A stretch of DNA of 30,609 bases from Pseudomonadota bacterium (GCA_023423995.1 JAFAEL010000233.1:1-30609), one strand, 5' to 3'; counted from the first letter of the stretch, positions 1 to 8,966 are shown. Numbers and translations are program-made. Notes: generated from the sequence alone by a model not told the origin.

Positions 1-1730
1 TTCTGCGACGCCTCGATGATGGCCGCCCCGCTCGCCATGATCGATTTCGAGCCGCCCGTGCCCCCGCCCGCGATGAGCTGGTCCGAATCGCCCTGGACGA
101 GGCGGATCTTGTCGAAGGGCACGCCGAGATGCGCCGACAGGACCTGAGCGAAGGGCGTCCAATGGCCCTGGCCGTAATCGAGCGTGCCGGTGAGGATCGT
201 CACCGTTCCGTCGGCCTCGAAGCGGATGCCGCCCATCTCGTTCTGCGGCGGTGCCGTCACCTCCAGGTACTGCCCGATGCCGCGCCCGCGCAGCTTGCCG
301 CGCGCCCGGCTCTCGGCCTCCCGGGCCGGGAAACCGTTCCAATCCGCCGCCTCGAGGGTCCTGTCGAGCAGCGCCGTGAACTCGCCGGAATCGTAGGTGG
401 TCTCGACAGGCGTCTCGTACGGGATCTGGTCCGGCCGGATGTGGTTGAGCCGGCGCAGTTCCACCGCGTTGCGTCCCATCTCGGTGGCGGCGGCCTCGAT
501 CAGCCGCTCCATGATGTAATTGCCTTCCGGCCGCCCGGCGCCCCGGTAGGCGCTCACCGGCACGGCATTGGTGAAGGCGCAGCGGATGTCGACCTGGATC
601 TGCGGCGTCCGATAGACCGAGGCGACGTTCTTGGCGATGTTGATGGAGGAGAAGAGCGGCGCGACCGGCGTGAGATAGCCGCCGAAATCGGCCAGGCCCT
701 CGATCCGGACGCCGAGGAAGCGGCCCTCCGCGTCGAGGGCGAGTTCCGCTTCGACCTCGAGCCCGCGGCCATGGTGGTCCGACAGGAAGCTCTCCGAACG
801 CTGGTCCGTCCACTTGACCGGGCGGCCCAGCGCCTTCGCGGCATGGAGCAGGCAGACATATTCGGGGAAGGGGCTCGACTTCATGCCGAAGGAGCCGCCG
901 ACATTGGGCGTCAGGATTCGGATCTTCTCGACCGGCTGGTTCATGGCGGCCGCGACCCCGGCCCGCATCGGGAAGGCTCCCTGGCTGCCCATGTGCAGCG
1001 TGTAGCGCCCGCTCTCCGGCTCGTATTCCCCGAGGGCCGCGCGAGGCTCCATCGGGTTGACCACGAGGCGGTGGCTGGCGAGCTTCAGCTTCGCGACGTG
1101 AGCCGCCCCCGTGAAGGCTTGTGAGACGGCGTCGGTATCGCCGTAATGGTAGTCGAAGAAGACGTTGCCGGGCACGTCCTCGAACAGGACGGGCGCGCCT
1201 TCGGCCACCGCCTCCTCGGCCGTGATCGCGGCCGGGAGCGGCTCGATGTCGAGCGCGACGGCCTCGGCGGCTTCCCGCGCCTCCATCTGGGTCTCGGCGA
1301 CCACGAAGGCGACCGGGTCGCCGACGAACCGGACCCGGTCGCGGGCCAGCGCCTCACGCGCCGGCTTCTTCATTGGCGAACCATCGCGGTTCTTGAAGGA
1401 CAGGCCGTTGGGAAAAGTGCCGTAGCCGTCCAGATCGGCGGCCGTATACACGCCGAGCACTCCCGGCATCTCGCGGGCGGCCTCGGTGTCGATGCCGCGA
1501 ACTTCGCCATGCGCATACGGGCTGCGCACGAAGGCGGCATAGACCTGCCCGGGAAGCGAAATGTCGTCCGTGTAACAGCCCTGGCCCTGAACCAGCACGG
1601 GATCCTCCCGGCGGTGAACGGGCTGGCCGATGCCGAATTTCATTTGGGCCGGGTCCGCCGTGCCGGCGGCATTCCCGCGGTCGGAGACATCAAGCAAGGT
1701 TTGGCCCGAGAGGAGGCTCGTCCGCGTCAT
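1..1730 (-). CDS. Xanthine dehydrogenase/CoxL-family molybdopterin-binding large subunit (partial)
   Basis: This is the catalytic large subunit of a molybdenum hydroxylase of the xanthine dehydrogenase / aldehyde oxidase / CO dehydrogenase large-subunit family. The first 576 residues are visible; the C-terminus, including the catalytic Glu region, lies beyond the left edge. Family marks include FGIGQPVHRREDPVLVQG near the N-terminus, GGSFGMK, AYRGAGRPE, DYGQGHWTPF and GGGTGGSKS. AYRGAGR is the form II (CoxL-like) type of active-site loop and not the AYxCSFR of true form I CO dehydrogenase, so CO oxidation is not supported and the substrate is unknown. The start chosen is the first ATG after an in-frame stop, with AGGA 10 bases upstream. 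Many relatives begin at the later MKFGIGQP (start at 1643), which is an alternative. The FAD and 2Fe-2S subunits are not upstream, so they would have to be encoded further left. moaD and moaE nearby make the cofactor that this enzyme needs. Confidence 0.9.
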   Translation of the reverse strand, partial: MTRTSLLSGQTLLDVSDRGNAAGTADPAQMKFGIGQPVHRREDPVLVQGQGCYTDDISLPGQVYAAFVRSPYAHGEVRGIDTEAAREMPGVLGVYTAADLDGYGTFPNGLSFKNRDGSPMKKPAREALARDRVRFVGDPVAFVVAETQMEAREAAEAVALDIEPLPAAITAEEAVAEGAPVLFEDVPGNVFFDYHYGDTDAVSQAFTGAAHVAKLKLASHRLVVNPMEPRAALGEYEPESGRYTLHMGSQGAFPMRAGVAAAMNQPVEKIRILTPNVGGSFGMKSSPFPEYVCLLHAAKALGRPVKWTDQRSESFLSDHHGRGLEVEAELALDAEGRFLGVRIEGLADFGGYLTPVAPLFSSINIAKNVASVYRTPQIQVDIRCAFTNAVPVSAYRGAGRPEGNYIMERLIEAAATEMGRNAVELRRLNHIRPDQIPYETPVETTYDSGEFTALLDRTLEAADWNGFPAREAESRARGKLRGRGIGQYLEVTAPPQNEMGGIRFEADGTVTILTGTLDYGQGHWTPFAQVLSAHLGVPFDKIRLVQGDSDQLIAGGGTGGSKSIMASGAAIIEASQ

Positions 1731-1846
1731 ACGCCGTCGATCCTGGTAGGAAGGGTGCGCAGACAATCACGGCAAAGCTCCTGCCGCAATGCAGCCGCGC
1801 GAATGGCAGCCCGGCGAAATCAGGGGCGGGGGCCGCCAGCGGGGAT

Positions 1847-2164
1847 TCAGTAGGGCTGCACGTAGACCCGGCCGCGCCGTGGGGGCGGAGCATAGCCGCT
1901 GCCCGGATGGTAGTAGCCGCGGGCCGCCATCTGCCGGTCGACATATCCCTCGTAGGGAGCGCCGATCCGGTACCGGGCCGGATCGTTCTGCGCGCCGGGC
2001 TCGATGAAGCGCGGGTTCTTCTGCGCGTCGTCCACGAAGGTGTCGCCCGAACGCCCGCCCGATCCACCGCCTCCGCCGCGCTGCGCGAGAGCCGGGTCTG
2101 ACGCGAAGGTCAGCAGGGCAAGCATCCCAGCCGCAACCGCGAGGATGGGTTTTGCTCCGGACAT
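1847..2164 (-). CDS. Small Gly-rich secreted protein, function unknown
   Basis: This encodes a 105-residue protein that I do not recognise. Residues 1-27 form a classical signal peptide: a charged start MSGAK, a hydrophobic core and a DPALA-Q cleavage site. A run of glycines (RGGGGGSGG) follows, then a polar stretch with several Asp, Asn, Arg and Tyr residues, and a Pro/Arg/Tyr tail ending in VQPY. It is therefore probably periplasmic or outer-membrane associated. The start is well supported by AAAGGA seven bases upstream of the ATG. It lies on the same strand as moaE (55 bases downstream of it) and the Mo-hydroxylase gene (116 bases further on), but nothing in the sequence ties it to molybdenum biology. 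Confidence 0.7.
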   Translation of the reverse strand: MSGAKPILAVAAGMLALLTFASDPALAQRGGGGGSGGRSGDTFVDDAQKNPRFIEPGAQNDPARYRIGAPYEGYVDRQMAARGYYHPGSGYAPPPRRGRVYVQPY

Positions 2165-2219
2165 GGTGGCCGTCCTTTGCGACGTAGTGGGAATTGAACG
2201 CGGAGATGCCGGACGTGGT

Positions 2220-2690
2220 TCATGCGCCCTGGGAAATCGCCCAGCGGGAGGCGGCCCGATCGTCGGCTTCACGGGCATCCACCCACTCACCCGCCTCGCC
2301 ACCGCGAAGATGCTCCCGCTTCCAGAACGGCGCTCGGGTCTTGAGAAAGTCCATCAGGAACTCGGCGGCCCCGAACGCCGACTCGCGGTGCGACGAGGCC
2401 GCCGCCACCAGCACGATGCGCTCGCCCGGCCGGATCAGGCCGTAGCGGTGGATCACCGTCAGGCCGAGAAGCGGCCACCGATCGAGGGCCTCTGCGGCGA
2501 CGCGCGCGACCTCGGCCTCGGCCATCCCGGGGTAATGTTCGAGTTCGAGCGCGGAAAGGCGGCCCTGCTCGTCCCGGCAGAGGCCGACGAAGCTCGCGAC
2601 GGCGCCGATATCGGTTCGGCCGAGCGTCAGCCTGTCGAGTTCGGCGGCCGGATCGAAATCCTCGCGCTGGATGCCGATCCGCGGTGTCAC
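2220..2690 (-). CDS. moaE: Molybdopterin synthase catalytic subunit MoaE
   Basis: MoaE is the large subunit of molybdopterin synthase. It converts cyclic pyranopterin monophosphate to molybdopterin using sulfur carried on the C-terminus of MoaD, in the cytoplasm. The 156 residues show the family signature throughout: GAVASFVGLCR (29-39), ALELEHYPGMA (47-57), HRYG (81-84), VAAASSHRESAF (95-106) and LKTRAPFWKRE. Lys117 and Lys124 match the spacing of the two active-site lysines of E. coli MoaE (K119 and K126). It begins 10 bases after the moaD stop, so the two subunits are almost certainly co-transcribed in the order uvrC-pgsA-moaD-moaE, which recurs in alphaproteobacteria. Confidence 0.96.
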   Translation of the reverse strand: MTPRIGIQREDFDPAAELDRLTLGRTDIGAVASFVGLCRDEQGRLSALELEHYPGMAEAEVARVAAEALDRWPLLGLTVIHRYGLIRPGERIVLVAAASSHRESAFGAAEFLMDFLKTRAPFWKREHLRGGEAGEWVDAREADDRAASRWAISQGA

Positions 2691-2700
2691 GGCGCGGCGC

Positions 2701-2952
2701 TCAGCCGCCCGTCATGGGCGGGAAGAAGGCGATCTCCCGCGCACCCACGATCGCCGCCTCGGGCTTGACGTGACTCTGGTCGATGGCGACGCGGATCACG
2801 CGCTCGTTCTCGAAGGCGTGGGCGTAGCCCTCGCCGCGGGTCTTGAGCCAGGCGACGAGGTCCGCGACGGTCGCGATCCCGGCCGGCAGCGCGACATCCT
2901 CCTCGGCCTGGCCGACTCGCTCGCGCACCCAGGCGAAATAGACGAGCTTCAT
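2701..2952 (-). CDS. moaD: Molybdopterin synthase sulfur carrier subunit MoaD
   Basis: MoaD is the small ubiquitin-fold sulfur carrier of molybdopterin synthase. Its C-terminal Gly-Gly is adenylylated by MoeB, converted to a thiocarboxylate and inserted into the MoaE active site. The 83-residue product has the usual length, the MKLVYFAWVRE beta-strand start and the essential ending FPPMTGG. Its ATG lies one base after the pgsA stop codon, so translation is probably coupled to pgsA. moaE follows after 10 bases. Confidence 0.95.
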   Translation of the reverse strand: MKLVYFAWVRERVGQAEEDVALPAGIATVADLVAWLKTRGEGYAHAFENERVIRVAIDQSHVKPEAAIVGAREIAFFPPMTGG

Positions 2953-2953
2953 C

Positions 2954-3553
2954 CTAGGACGACCCGTTCATCGCATGCTCGATGCTGGTCTTCAGGTAGT
3001 CCCATCCCGTGTAGATCGTCAGCGCGGCCGCAAGCCACAGGAGGGTAAGCCCGATCGTGATCGTGCCGGGCAGGATCGCCTCCCCGGCAGGGCCTGCGAT
3101 CAGGAACCCGATCGCGACGAGCTGGAAGGCCGTCTTCCATTTCGCGACGCGAGAGACCGGCATGCCGACCTTGAGCTCGGCCAGATACTCGCGCAGCCCC
3201 GAGACGAGAACCTCGCGGCACAGGATGACGATCGCGGCCCAGAGGTGCACGCCCTGGATGGAATGGTCGTTCGTCAGCATCAGCAGACAGGCTGCCACCA
3301 GCAGCTTGTCTGCGATCGGGTCGAGCATGCGGCCCAGCACCGATTGCTGCGCATAGGCGCGCGCGAAGTAGCCGTCGAAATAGTCCGTGATCGCGGCCGC
3401 GACGTAAAAGGACAGGGCGATCCACCGGGACCAGAAGTCCTCCGGCCAGAACAGGAGACCCGCGACGACCGGGACGGCCGCCACCCGCGCATAGGTCAGG
3501 ACGTTCGGGAGGGTCAGCGCCGGGGATCGTCGCATCGGCGAAGCCAGGGTCAT
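2954..3553 (-). CDS. pgsA: CDP-diacylglycerol--glycerol-3-phosphate 3-phosphatidyltransferase
   Basis: PgsA catalyses the committed step of phosphatidylglycerol synthesis: CDP-diacylglycerol plus sn-glycerol 3-phosphate gives phosphatidylglycerophosphate and CMP, at the inner membrane. The CDP-alcohol phosphotransferase motif D-x2-D-G-x2-A-R-x8-G-x3-D-x3-D is complete in the DYFDGYFAR...GRMLDPIAD segment. Several hydrophobic helices flank it, and LPNVLTYAR is a typical N-terminus. I chose the ATG giving MTLASPMRR (199 aa). ATGs at 3535 and 3568 are alternatives, and none has a strong ribosome binding site. It follows uvrC by 58 bases and precedes moaD by one base, so it is part of the uvrC-pgsA-moaD-moaE run. 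gpsA at 23899-24873 makes its glycerol 3-phosphate substrate. Confidence 0.93.
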   Translation of the reverse strand: MTLASPMRRSPALTLPNVLTYARVAAVPVVAGLLFWPEDFWSRWIALSFYVAAAITDYFDGYFARAYAQQSVLGRMLDPIADKLLVAACLLMLTNDHSIQGVHLWAAIVILCREVLVSGLREYLAELKVGMPVSRVAKWKTAFQLVAIGFLIAGPAGEAILPGTITIGLTLLWLAAALTIYTGWDYLKTSIEHAMNGSS

Positions 3554-3611
3554 GGTCCGAGGAAGCATGCGGGGAGGGACAGCGTCAACATGGGGCCGTC
3601 CATGAGCTTCA

Positions 3612-5753
3612 TCATCCCCCGCCACCCCGGAAAAAATCATAGACCGTACGGGCCGTCGCGGCGTTGACGCCCGGGGCCCGCATCAGGTCGTCGAGCGCGG
3701 CCCGCTGGATCGCCTTCATGGTCCCGAAATGGTGGAGCAGGGCCCGCTTGCGGGCGGGGCCGATGCCCGGGATCTCGTCCAGCGGACTCTTGGTCATTTC
3801 GCGCTTGCGCTTCGCCCGGTGCGCGCCGATCGCAAAGCGGTGCGCCTCGTCCCTGAGGCGCTGCACGAAGTAGAGGGCCGGATCCCGCGGCGGCAGCCGG
3901 ATCGGCTCCCGTCCGGGAATGAAGAAGGTCTCGCGGCCCGCATCCCGGTCGCGGCCTTTCGCGACGCCGACCAGCGCGACGCCCGTCGCGCCGACCTCCT
4001 CGAGCGCCGAGCGGGCCGCTTCGAGCTGGCCCTTGCCGCCATCGATCAGGACGAGGTCCGGCCAGGCCGGGAAGGCCTCGGGGTCCGGCGGCTCGGCCTG
4101 CGGCGGCTCGGCCTGCGCCTGCTCTCCTGCGGCTTGCGGGGAGGAGTCGGGGGCGAGAGACGCCCCGGAAAGGACGTCGTCGGGGCCGCCGCGGCCCGGC
4201 TCCTCCGTTCTGCTCCCGCTCGACGCGTCCGGCAAGGAGGAGAGCGCCTCCCGCGGATTCTCCTTGACCAGCCGGGCGAAGCGACGCCGCAGCATCTCGC
4301 GCATCATGCCGAAATCATCGCCGGGGGTGAGTTCCTCCGACTTCATGTTGAAGGTGCGGTAATGCGTCTTCATCAGCCCGGCCGGTCCGGCGACGATCAT
4401 CGCGCCGACCGCGTTCGTGCCCATGATGTGGGAATTGTCGTAGACCTCGATCCGGCGCGGCGGATGGGGCAGGCCGAACGCTGCTGCGAGAGAGCCCAGG
4501 AGCTTGGCCTGGCTCGACGTTTCGGCGAGGCGGCGCCCGAGCGCCTCCTTGGCGTTGCGGAGGGCTCCGTCGACGAGCTGCCGCCGCTCGCCCCGCTTGG
4601 GAACGGAAATCTCGACCTTGCGGCCCGCCTTCACGGTGAGGGCAGCGGCGAGCAAGGCGCACTCTTCGACCTCCTCCGACAGGAGAATGAGCCGCGGCGG
4701 AGGCTTGTCGTCGTAGAACTGCGCCACGAAGGAGGCGAGCACCTCGCCATGCGAGACGGTCTTGTCCGCCCGCGGGAAGTAGGCGCGGTTGCCCCAGTTC
4801 TGGTGGTTGCGGAAGAAGAAGACCTCCACGCAGAACTGCCCGGCCTGCTCATCGATGGCGATGATGTCGGCTTCTTCCGTATTCTGGGTGTTGATGCCCT
4901 GCGTGGACTGCACCGCCGAGAGGGCCGCGAGGCGGTCGCGGTACCGGGCCGCGCGCTCGAATTCGAGCTCCTCGGCGGCATGGTTCATCTCGGCCGCGAG
5001 CCGCTCCTTCACGGCGCTGGAGTGCCCGGACAGGAAGGCGCGGGCTTCCTCGGCGAGCGTCCCGTATTCTGCCAGATCGATCTCGCCCGTGCATGGGCCC
5101 GAGCAGCGCTTGATCTGGAACAGGAGGCAGGGCCTGGTCCGGTTCTCGTAGTAGGAATCCGAGCAGGAGCGCAGCAGGAAGGCGCGCTGGAGCGCATTGA
5201 TCGTGCGGTTCACCGCCCAGACGCTCGCGAAGGGCCCGAAATAGAAGCCCTTCCGGTTGCGGGCGCCGCGATGCTTGACGACCTGCGGGGCCTCGGAATC
5301 GGCCGTGAGCAGGATGTAGGGCAGCGACTTGTCGTCCCGGAGGACGACGTTGTAGCGCGGCCTGAGCTGCTTGATGAGGTTCGCCTCGAGCAGCAGCGCC
5401 TCCGTCTCGGTGGCCGTCGTGACGAACTCCATCGAGGCCGTCTCGGCGATCATCCGGGCGATCCGGTTCGAGTGCCCCTTGCCGCGGACATAGGAGCCGA
5501 CCCGGGCCTTCAGGCTCTTCGCCTTGCCGACATAGAGCACGTCGCCCTTGGCATCGATCATCCGGTAGACGCCCGGGGTTGCCGGCAGCGTCGCCCAGAA
5601 GCGGCGGATCACCGCAGCGCCGGCCTCGAGCGAGGCAGGCGTCGCCTCGAAATCGAACTCGATCCCGGATCCGGCCTCGGGGGCAAGCTCCTCCTGGTCC
5701 CGCTCATCGTCGAGAATATCCGGGGGAACGTCGTTGGCAGCGACACGACTCAT
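3612..5753 (-). CDS. uvrC: Excinuclease ABC subunit C
   Basis: UvrC makes the dual incisions of nucleotide excision repair after UvrA/UvrB have marked damage. With the start used here it is 713 aa. Domains in order: an acidic N-terminal tail; GIY-YIG nuclease (PGVY at about 60, LYVGKA at 73-78); a Cys-rich region with [15 protein letters not shown] and KRCSGPC, whose four cysteines correspond to a site reported to bind Fe-S in some UvrCs; a UVR helix pair ([17 protein letters not shown]); an RNase H-like endonuclease ([21 protein letters not shown]); and C-terminal helix-hairpin-helix motifs ([13 protein letters not shown]). A Pro/Ala/Gln-rich insert lies at about 495-562. The ATG at 5753 (MSRVAAND) is preferred over an upstream in-frame ATG at 5807, whose extra 18 residues look non-coding. 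Neither has a strong Shine-Dalgarno. It is divergent from prs. Confidence 0.96.
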   Translation of the reverse strand: MSRVAANDVPPDILDDERDQEELAPEAGSGIEFDFEATPASLEAGAAVIRRFWATLPATPGVYRMIDAKGDVLYVGKAKSLKARVGSYVRGKGHSNRIARMIAETASMEFVTTATETEALLLEANLIKQLRPRYNVVLRDDKSLPYILLTADSEAPQVVKHRGARNRKGFYFGPFASVWAVNRTINALQRAFLLRSCSDSYYENRTRPCLLFQIKRCSGPCTGEIDLAEYGTLAEEARAFLSGHSSAVKERLAAEMNHAAEELEFERAARYRDRLAALSAVQSTQGINTQNTEEADIIAIDEQAGQFCVEVFFFRNHQNWGNRAYFPRADKTVSHGEVLASFVAQFYDDKPPPRLILLSEEVEECALLAAALTVKAGRKVEISVPKRGERRQLVDGALRNAKEALGRRLAETSSQAKLLGSLAAAFGLPHPPRRIEVYDNSHIMGTNAVGAMIVAGPAGLMKTHYRTFNMKSEELTPGDDFGMMREMLRRRFARLVKENPREALSSLPDASSGSRTEEPGRGGPDDVLSGASLAPDSSPQAAGEQAQAEPPQAEPPDPEAFPAWPDLVLIDGGKGQLEAARSALEEVGATGVALVGVAKGRDRDAGRETFFIPGREPIRLPPRDPALYFVQRLRDEAHRFAIGAHRAKRKREMTKSPLDEIPGIGPARKRALLHHFGTMKAIQRAALDDLMRAPGVNAATARTVYDFFRGGGG
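4086..4115. repeat. Exact 15-base tandem duplication inside uvrC
   Basis: The unit CGGCGGCTCGGCCTG occurs twice in a row without a mismatch. On the coding strand it encodes [10 protein letters not shown] at UvrC residues 547-556, inside the low-complexity insert before the RNase H-like domain. The length is a multiple of three, so the reading frame is kept. Confidence 0.9.
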
Positions 5754-5936
5754 CGCGCCTGATGTAGGCGGGCGTACACACCCGGGAAAGCGCCCCTTTG
5801 CCGCCATGGCCCCGCGCCGACCTATGTTGCAGGTGCGAACTCTTCTTGTTGTGACGGTGACGTGACGCTGCTAAGAGCGCGGCGTCGATGGCTGCTCTTC
5901 GCAGCTCCTCATTATCTGTCGCGTGAATACCTTCCG

Positions 5937-6869
5937 ATGAAGCTTGTTGCGGGGAACTCGAATCGACCGCTCGCGGAGGCGATTTCCCAGTATCTGAAGG
6001 TGCCGCTTGCGCGGGCCACGGTCCGGCGCTTCGCCGACATGGAGATCTTCGTCGAGATCGGCGAGAATGTCCGCGGCGAGGACGTCTTCGTGCTCCAGTC
6101 GACGTCGTATCCGACGAACGACCACTTGATGGAGCTGCTCATCATCGCGGACGCGCTCCGCCGTGCCTCGGCCCGCCGCATCACGGCCGTGATCCCCTAT
6201 TTCGGCTATGCCCGCCAGGACCGGAAGCCGTCGGCCCGCACGCCGATCTCCGCCAAGCTGGTCGCGAACCTCATCACCCATTCCGGCGTCGACCGCGTCC
6301 TCACGCTCGACCTGCATGCCGGCCAGATCCAGGGATTCTTCGACATCCCGACCGACAATCTTTTCGCCGCACCCGTGATGGTGCGGGACGTGAAGGACCG
6401 GATGAACCACACCGACAAGGTCGTGGTCTCGCCGGATGTCGGCGGCGTGGTGCGCGCCCGCGCCCTCGCCAAGCGCATCGACGCTCCCCTCGCGATCGTG
6501 GACAAGCGCCGCGAGCGCCCGGGCGAATCGGAGGTCATGAACATCATCGGCGACGTGGCGGGGCGCTCGTGCATCCTCGTGGACGACATCGTCGATTCGG
6601 GCGGCACGCTCTGCAATGCGGCCGAGGCGCTGCTCAACCAGGGCGCCAAGGACGTCTACGCCTACATCACCCATGCGGTCCTGTCGGGTGGCGCGGTATC
6701 CCGCATCGCGAACTCCAAGCTGAAGGAGCTCGTGGTGACCGACTCGATCCAGCCGACGGAGGCCGTGAAGGTCGCCGGCAACATCCGCGTCATCACCATC
6801 GCGCCTCTCATGGGCGAGGCGATCGCCCGCACCTCGACCGAGTCGAGCGTCTCCAGCCTGTTCGACTGA
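5937..6869 (+). CDS. prs: Ribose-phosphate pyrophosphokinase (PRPP synthetase)
   Basis: Prs makes 5-phosphoribosyl-1-pyrophosphate from ribose 5-phosphate and ATP, feeding purine, pyrimidine, NAD, histidine and tryptophan synthesis. The product from the chosen ATG ([17 protein letters not shown]) is 310 aa, the usual bacterial length. Motifs include [10 protein letters not shown], the catalytic/metal segment [14 protein letters not shown], the flexible-loop KRRE and the PRPP-binding loop [12 protein letters not shown]. An in-frame ATG-less extension back to 5862 is unlikely because family members start at MKL. The 183-base divergent gap to uvrC must hold both promoters. A weak candidate is TTGTTG (5846) with TGCTAA (5869) at 17-base spacing, inside an area with repeated GTGACG (5851-5867). 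queC follows after 16 bases. Confidence 0.96.
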   Translation: MKLVAGNSNRPLAEAISQYLKVPLARATVRRFADMEIFVEIGENVRGEDVFVLQSTSYPTNDHLMELLIIADALRRASARRITAVIPYFGYARQDRKPSARTPISAKLVANLITHSGVDRVLTLDLHAGQIQGFFDIPTDNLFAAPVMVRDVKDRMNHTDKVVVSPDVGGVVRARALAKRIDAPLAIVDKRRERPGESEVMNIIGDVAGRSCILVDDIVDSGGTLCNAAEALLNQGAKDVYAYITHAVLSGGAVSRIANSKLKELVVTDSIQPTEAVKVAGNIRVITIAPLMGEAIARTSTESSVSSLFD

Positions 6870-6885
6870 CCCCTGTGAGCCTGCG

Positions 6886-7605
6886 GTGACCGCGACGCTC
6901 TCCGAGACCCGGGCCCTCGTCCTGTTCTCGGGCGGGCAGGATTCGACGACCTGCCTGGCCTGGGCGCTGCAGCGCTTCGCCGAGGTCGAAACGATAGGAT
7001 TCGATTACGGCCAGCGCCACGCGGTCGAGCTCGAATGCCGCGCCGGCATCCGGGCGGCGCTCTCCCAACCCGGTGCGCTGGGCGAGGGAAGGCTCGGGCC
7101 GGATCACCTGCTGCCCCTCGACGTGCTGGGAACCATCTCGGACACAGCCCTTACGCGCGATGTCGAAATCGCGACGGCGGAAAGCGGGTTGCCGACGACC
7201 TTTGTACCCGGCCGCAACCTGATCTTCCTCGGGCTCGCGGCGGCCCTCGCCTACCGGCGCGGTTGCCGCCACATCGTGCTCGGGGTCTGCGAGACGGATT
7301 ATTCCGGCTACCCGGATTGCCGCGACGACACGATCAAGGCCATGCAGGTCGCCCTCAATCTCGGCCTCGAGACGCGGCTCGTCCTGCACACGCCGCTGAT
7401 GTGGCGCGACAAGGCGGCGACCTTCGCGCTCGCGGAGGAGCTCGGCGGAGATCAGCTTCTGCGGCTCGTCGTCGAGGAGACCCATACCTGCTACCTCGGC
7501 GACCGGACCCACCGGCACGATTGGGGCTATGGCTGCGGCACCTGCCCGGCCTGCCAGCTCCGCGCCGACGGGTTCGCGCGGTGGCGCGCGGCGACGAACC
7601 GTTAA
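6886..7605 (+). CDS. queC: 7-cyano-7-deazaguanine (preQ0) synthase QueC
   Basis: QueC is an ATP-dependent enzyme that converts 7-carboxy-7-deazaguanine to preQ0 in the pathway to queuosine, the modified base at tRNA position 34. The 239 aa show the PP-loop SGGQDSTT (15-22), the preQ0-synthase segment [17 protein letters not shown] and a C-terminal zinc site made by Cys202, Cys217, Cys220 and Cys223 (CYLG...GCGTCPAC). The start is a GTG, 16 bases after the prs stop, so it may be co-transcribed with prs. No queD, queE or folE is in the window. A VUT-family transporter, a family that includes the E. coli queuosine-precursor importer YhhQ, lies 1.4 kb downstream on the same strand. Confidence 0.95.
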   Translation: MTATLSETRALVLFSGGQDSTTCLAWALQRFAEVETIGFDYGQRHAVELECRAGIRAALSQPGALGEGRLGPDHLLPLDVLGTISDTALTRDVEIATAESGLPTTFVPGRNLIFLGLAAALAYRRGCRHIVLGVCETDYSGYPDCRDDTIKAMQVALNLGLETRLVLHTPLMWRDKAATFALAEELGGDQLLRLVVEETHTCYLGDRTHRHDWGYGCGTCPACQLRADGFARWRAATNR

Positions 7606-7641
7606 CCCCGGCAGCGCGCCCCACTCAGCTCTGCGAACGCG

Positions 7642-7663
7642 GCAACCCGTCCGAAAGGGTTGC
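7642..7663. other. Hairpin between queC and the TadG-like gene
   Basis: A perfect 7-base inverted repeat (GCAACCC and GGGTTGC) encloses an 8-base loop in the 83-base gap after queC. No T-tract follows, so it is at best a weak terminator. An operator or an mRNA-stabilising stem is equally possible. Confidence 0.4.
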
Positions 7664-7688
7664 GAGCGTACCGTCCGGCAGGTTCCGG

Positions 7689-8909
7689 ATGGCGGTCATG
7701 TCGAGCATCGTGCGACGTTTCGGTCGGGACGCTCGGGGCAGCGTCGCGCTTATGTTCGCCTTCGCGGCGATGGTCCTCATCGGGGCGGTCGGCATGGCGT
7801 TGGATTATTCGCGCGCGGCCTCCATCCAGACGAATCTCCAGCGCGCGGTCGATGGCGCCGCCCTGCTCGCGGCCAAGAACAACGAGCAGATGAGCGGCTC
7901 GAACCTGTCGAGCGCCGCCGCGACCGAGTTCCTGCGCAAGACCTTCGCGTCCGACAAGATCACCGACCTGAGCGTCAACATCACCTTCCTGTCGGACCGC
8001 GTCCGGGTGGACGCGACAGCCGGCGTGCCGACGACGCTGATGAACGTCCTCGGCGTCAGGTCCATGCCGGTCGCGAGCCGGTCGGAGGCCCTGTTCGGCG
8101 ACACCAAGGTCGAGATCGTGCTGGTGCTCGACAACACCGGGTCCATGAACCAGGCGAACAAGCTCCCGACCCTGAAGACGGCAGCGCACAACTTCCTGAA
8201 CAAGATGCAGTCGAGCGCCAGCGGCAGCAACGCGATCCGCATCGGGATCGTGCCGTTCGAGACGGACGTGAATCTCGGGACGCTCAAGACGTCCTGGTGG
8301 GTGGACCCCGCCCAGACCTCGCCCTGGACCACGAACCCGGCGACCTCCGGCTGCATCTGGGACCGCGACCAGCCGAACGACGTTCGCGACACGCCGCCGA
8401 GTTCCGGCAACCCGAAGACGACGTTCGGGGCGGATGCGAGCCGCACGACGCCCTGCATCGTGGCGCCCATCGTTCCGCTCACCACCGATTTTACCGCGCT
8501 CCACTCCACGATCGACGCGATGGCGGCGTCGGGCACGACCAATCTCACGATCGGTCTGGTCTGGGGCTACCACCTGCTGTCGCCCGCGGAGCCGATCACC
8601 AACGCGCTGTCCTTCGGGGCAAAAGGCCTCACCAAGTACATCATCCTGATGACCGACGGGGAGAACACGAAGAGCCGGAACCATGGCAGTGTCGCCGCCA
8701 TGGATGCGCGGACGCGCCAGGTCTGCGACGCCATCAAGGGCGAGGGCATCGTGGTGTTCACGGCGCGGATCATCGAGGGCAATGCGAGCCTGCTCCGGGA
8801 CTGCGCCTCCAATGCGAGCAACTACTACGACGTCCAGAACGTCGAGCAGCTCAATCCGGTCTTCGATTCCATCTATACGAGCATCACGGGCACCCGCATC
8901 GCGCGCTGA
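7689..8909 (+). CDS. TadG-like pilus/Flp-associated protein with von Willebrand factor A domain
   Basis: This 406-residue protein has a Tad/TadG-type N-terminus: a short basic segment followed by a prepilin-like hydrophobic helix at about 18-40 (GSVALMFAFAAMVLIGAVGM), which would anchor it in the inner membrane. A von Willebrand factor A fold follows. Its metal-ion-dependent adhesion site is recognisable as D148-N-T-G-S-M (DxSxS-like, with Thr replacing the first Ser), and MTDGENT (D323) lies near the second half. The start could be the ATG at 7689 or at 7698. TadG proteins normally belong to tight-adherence (tad) pilus loci, but no tadA, tadB, tadC, cpaB or flp gene lies nearby. It sits alone between queC and a VUT transporter. 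Its function here is therefore inferred only from domains: extracytoplasmic adhesion or envelope assembly. Confidence 0.82.
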   Translation: MAVMSSIVRRFGRDARGSVALMFAFAAMVLIGAVGMALDYSRAASIQTNLQRAVDGAALLAAKNNEQMSGSNLSSAAATEFLRKTFASDKITDLSVNITFLSDRVRVDATAGVPTTLMNVLGVRSMPVASRSEALFGDTKVEIVLVLDNTGSMNQANKLPTLKTAAHNFLNKMQSSASGSNAIRIGIVPFETDVNLGTLKTSWWVDPAQTSPWTTNPATSGCIWDRDQPNDVRDTPPSSGNPKTTFGADASRTTPCIVAPIVPLTTDFTALHSTIDAMAASGTTNLTIGLVWGYHLLSPAEPITNALSFGAKGLTKYIILMTDGENTKSRNHGSVAAMDARTRQVCDAIKGEGIVVFTARIIEGNASLLRDCASNASNYYDVQNVEQLNPVFDSIYTSITGTRIAR

Positions 8910-8966
8910 CCAGCTACGCTCGGCGCTCGCTTGACCGCCGCGCGTTACTCTTGCTGAAACCGGCCG

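Noticed and set aside
3729..5762. Long open frame of 677 codons on the plus strand opposite uvrC
   Set aside because: It is a GC-driven antisense shadow: the minus-strand frame gives a complete UvrC with all domains, while this frame is Arg/Gly/Glu-rich with no recognisable motif.
5754..5807. Upstream ATG extension of uvrC by 18 residues
   Set aside because: The added residues look like translated intergenic sequence and there is no better ribosome binding site. It remains possible, so it is mentioned in the uvrC entry.
5846..5874. Promoter-like TTGTTG-17-TGCTAA upstream of prs
   Set aside because: The -10 match is too poor to list as a separate feature; it is only noted within the prs entry.
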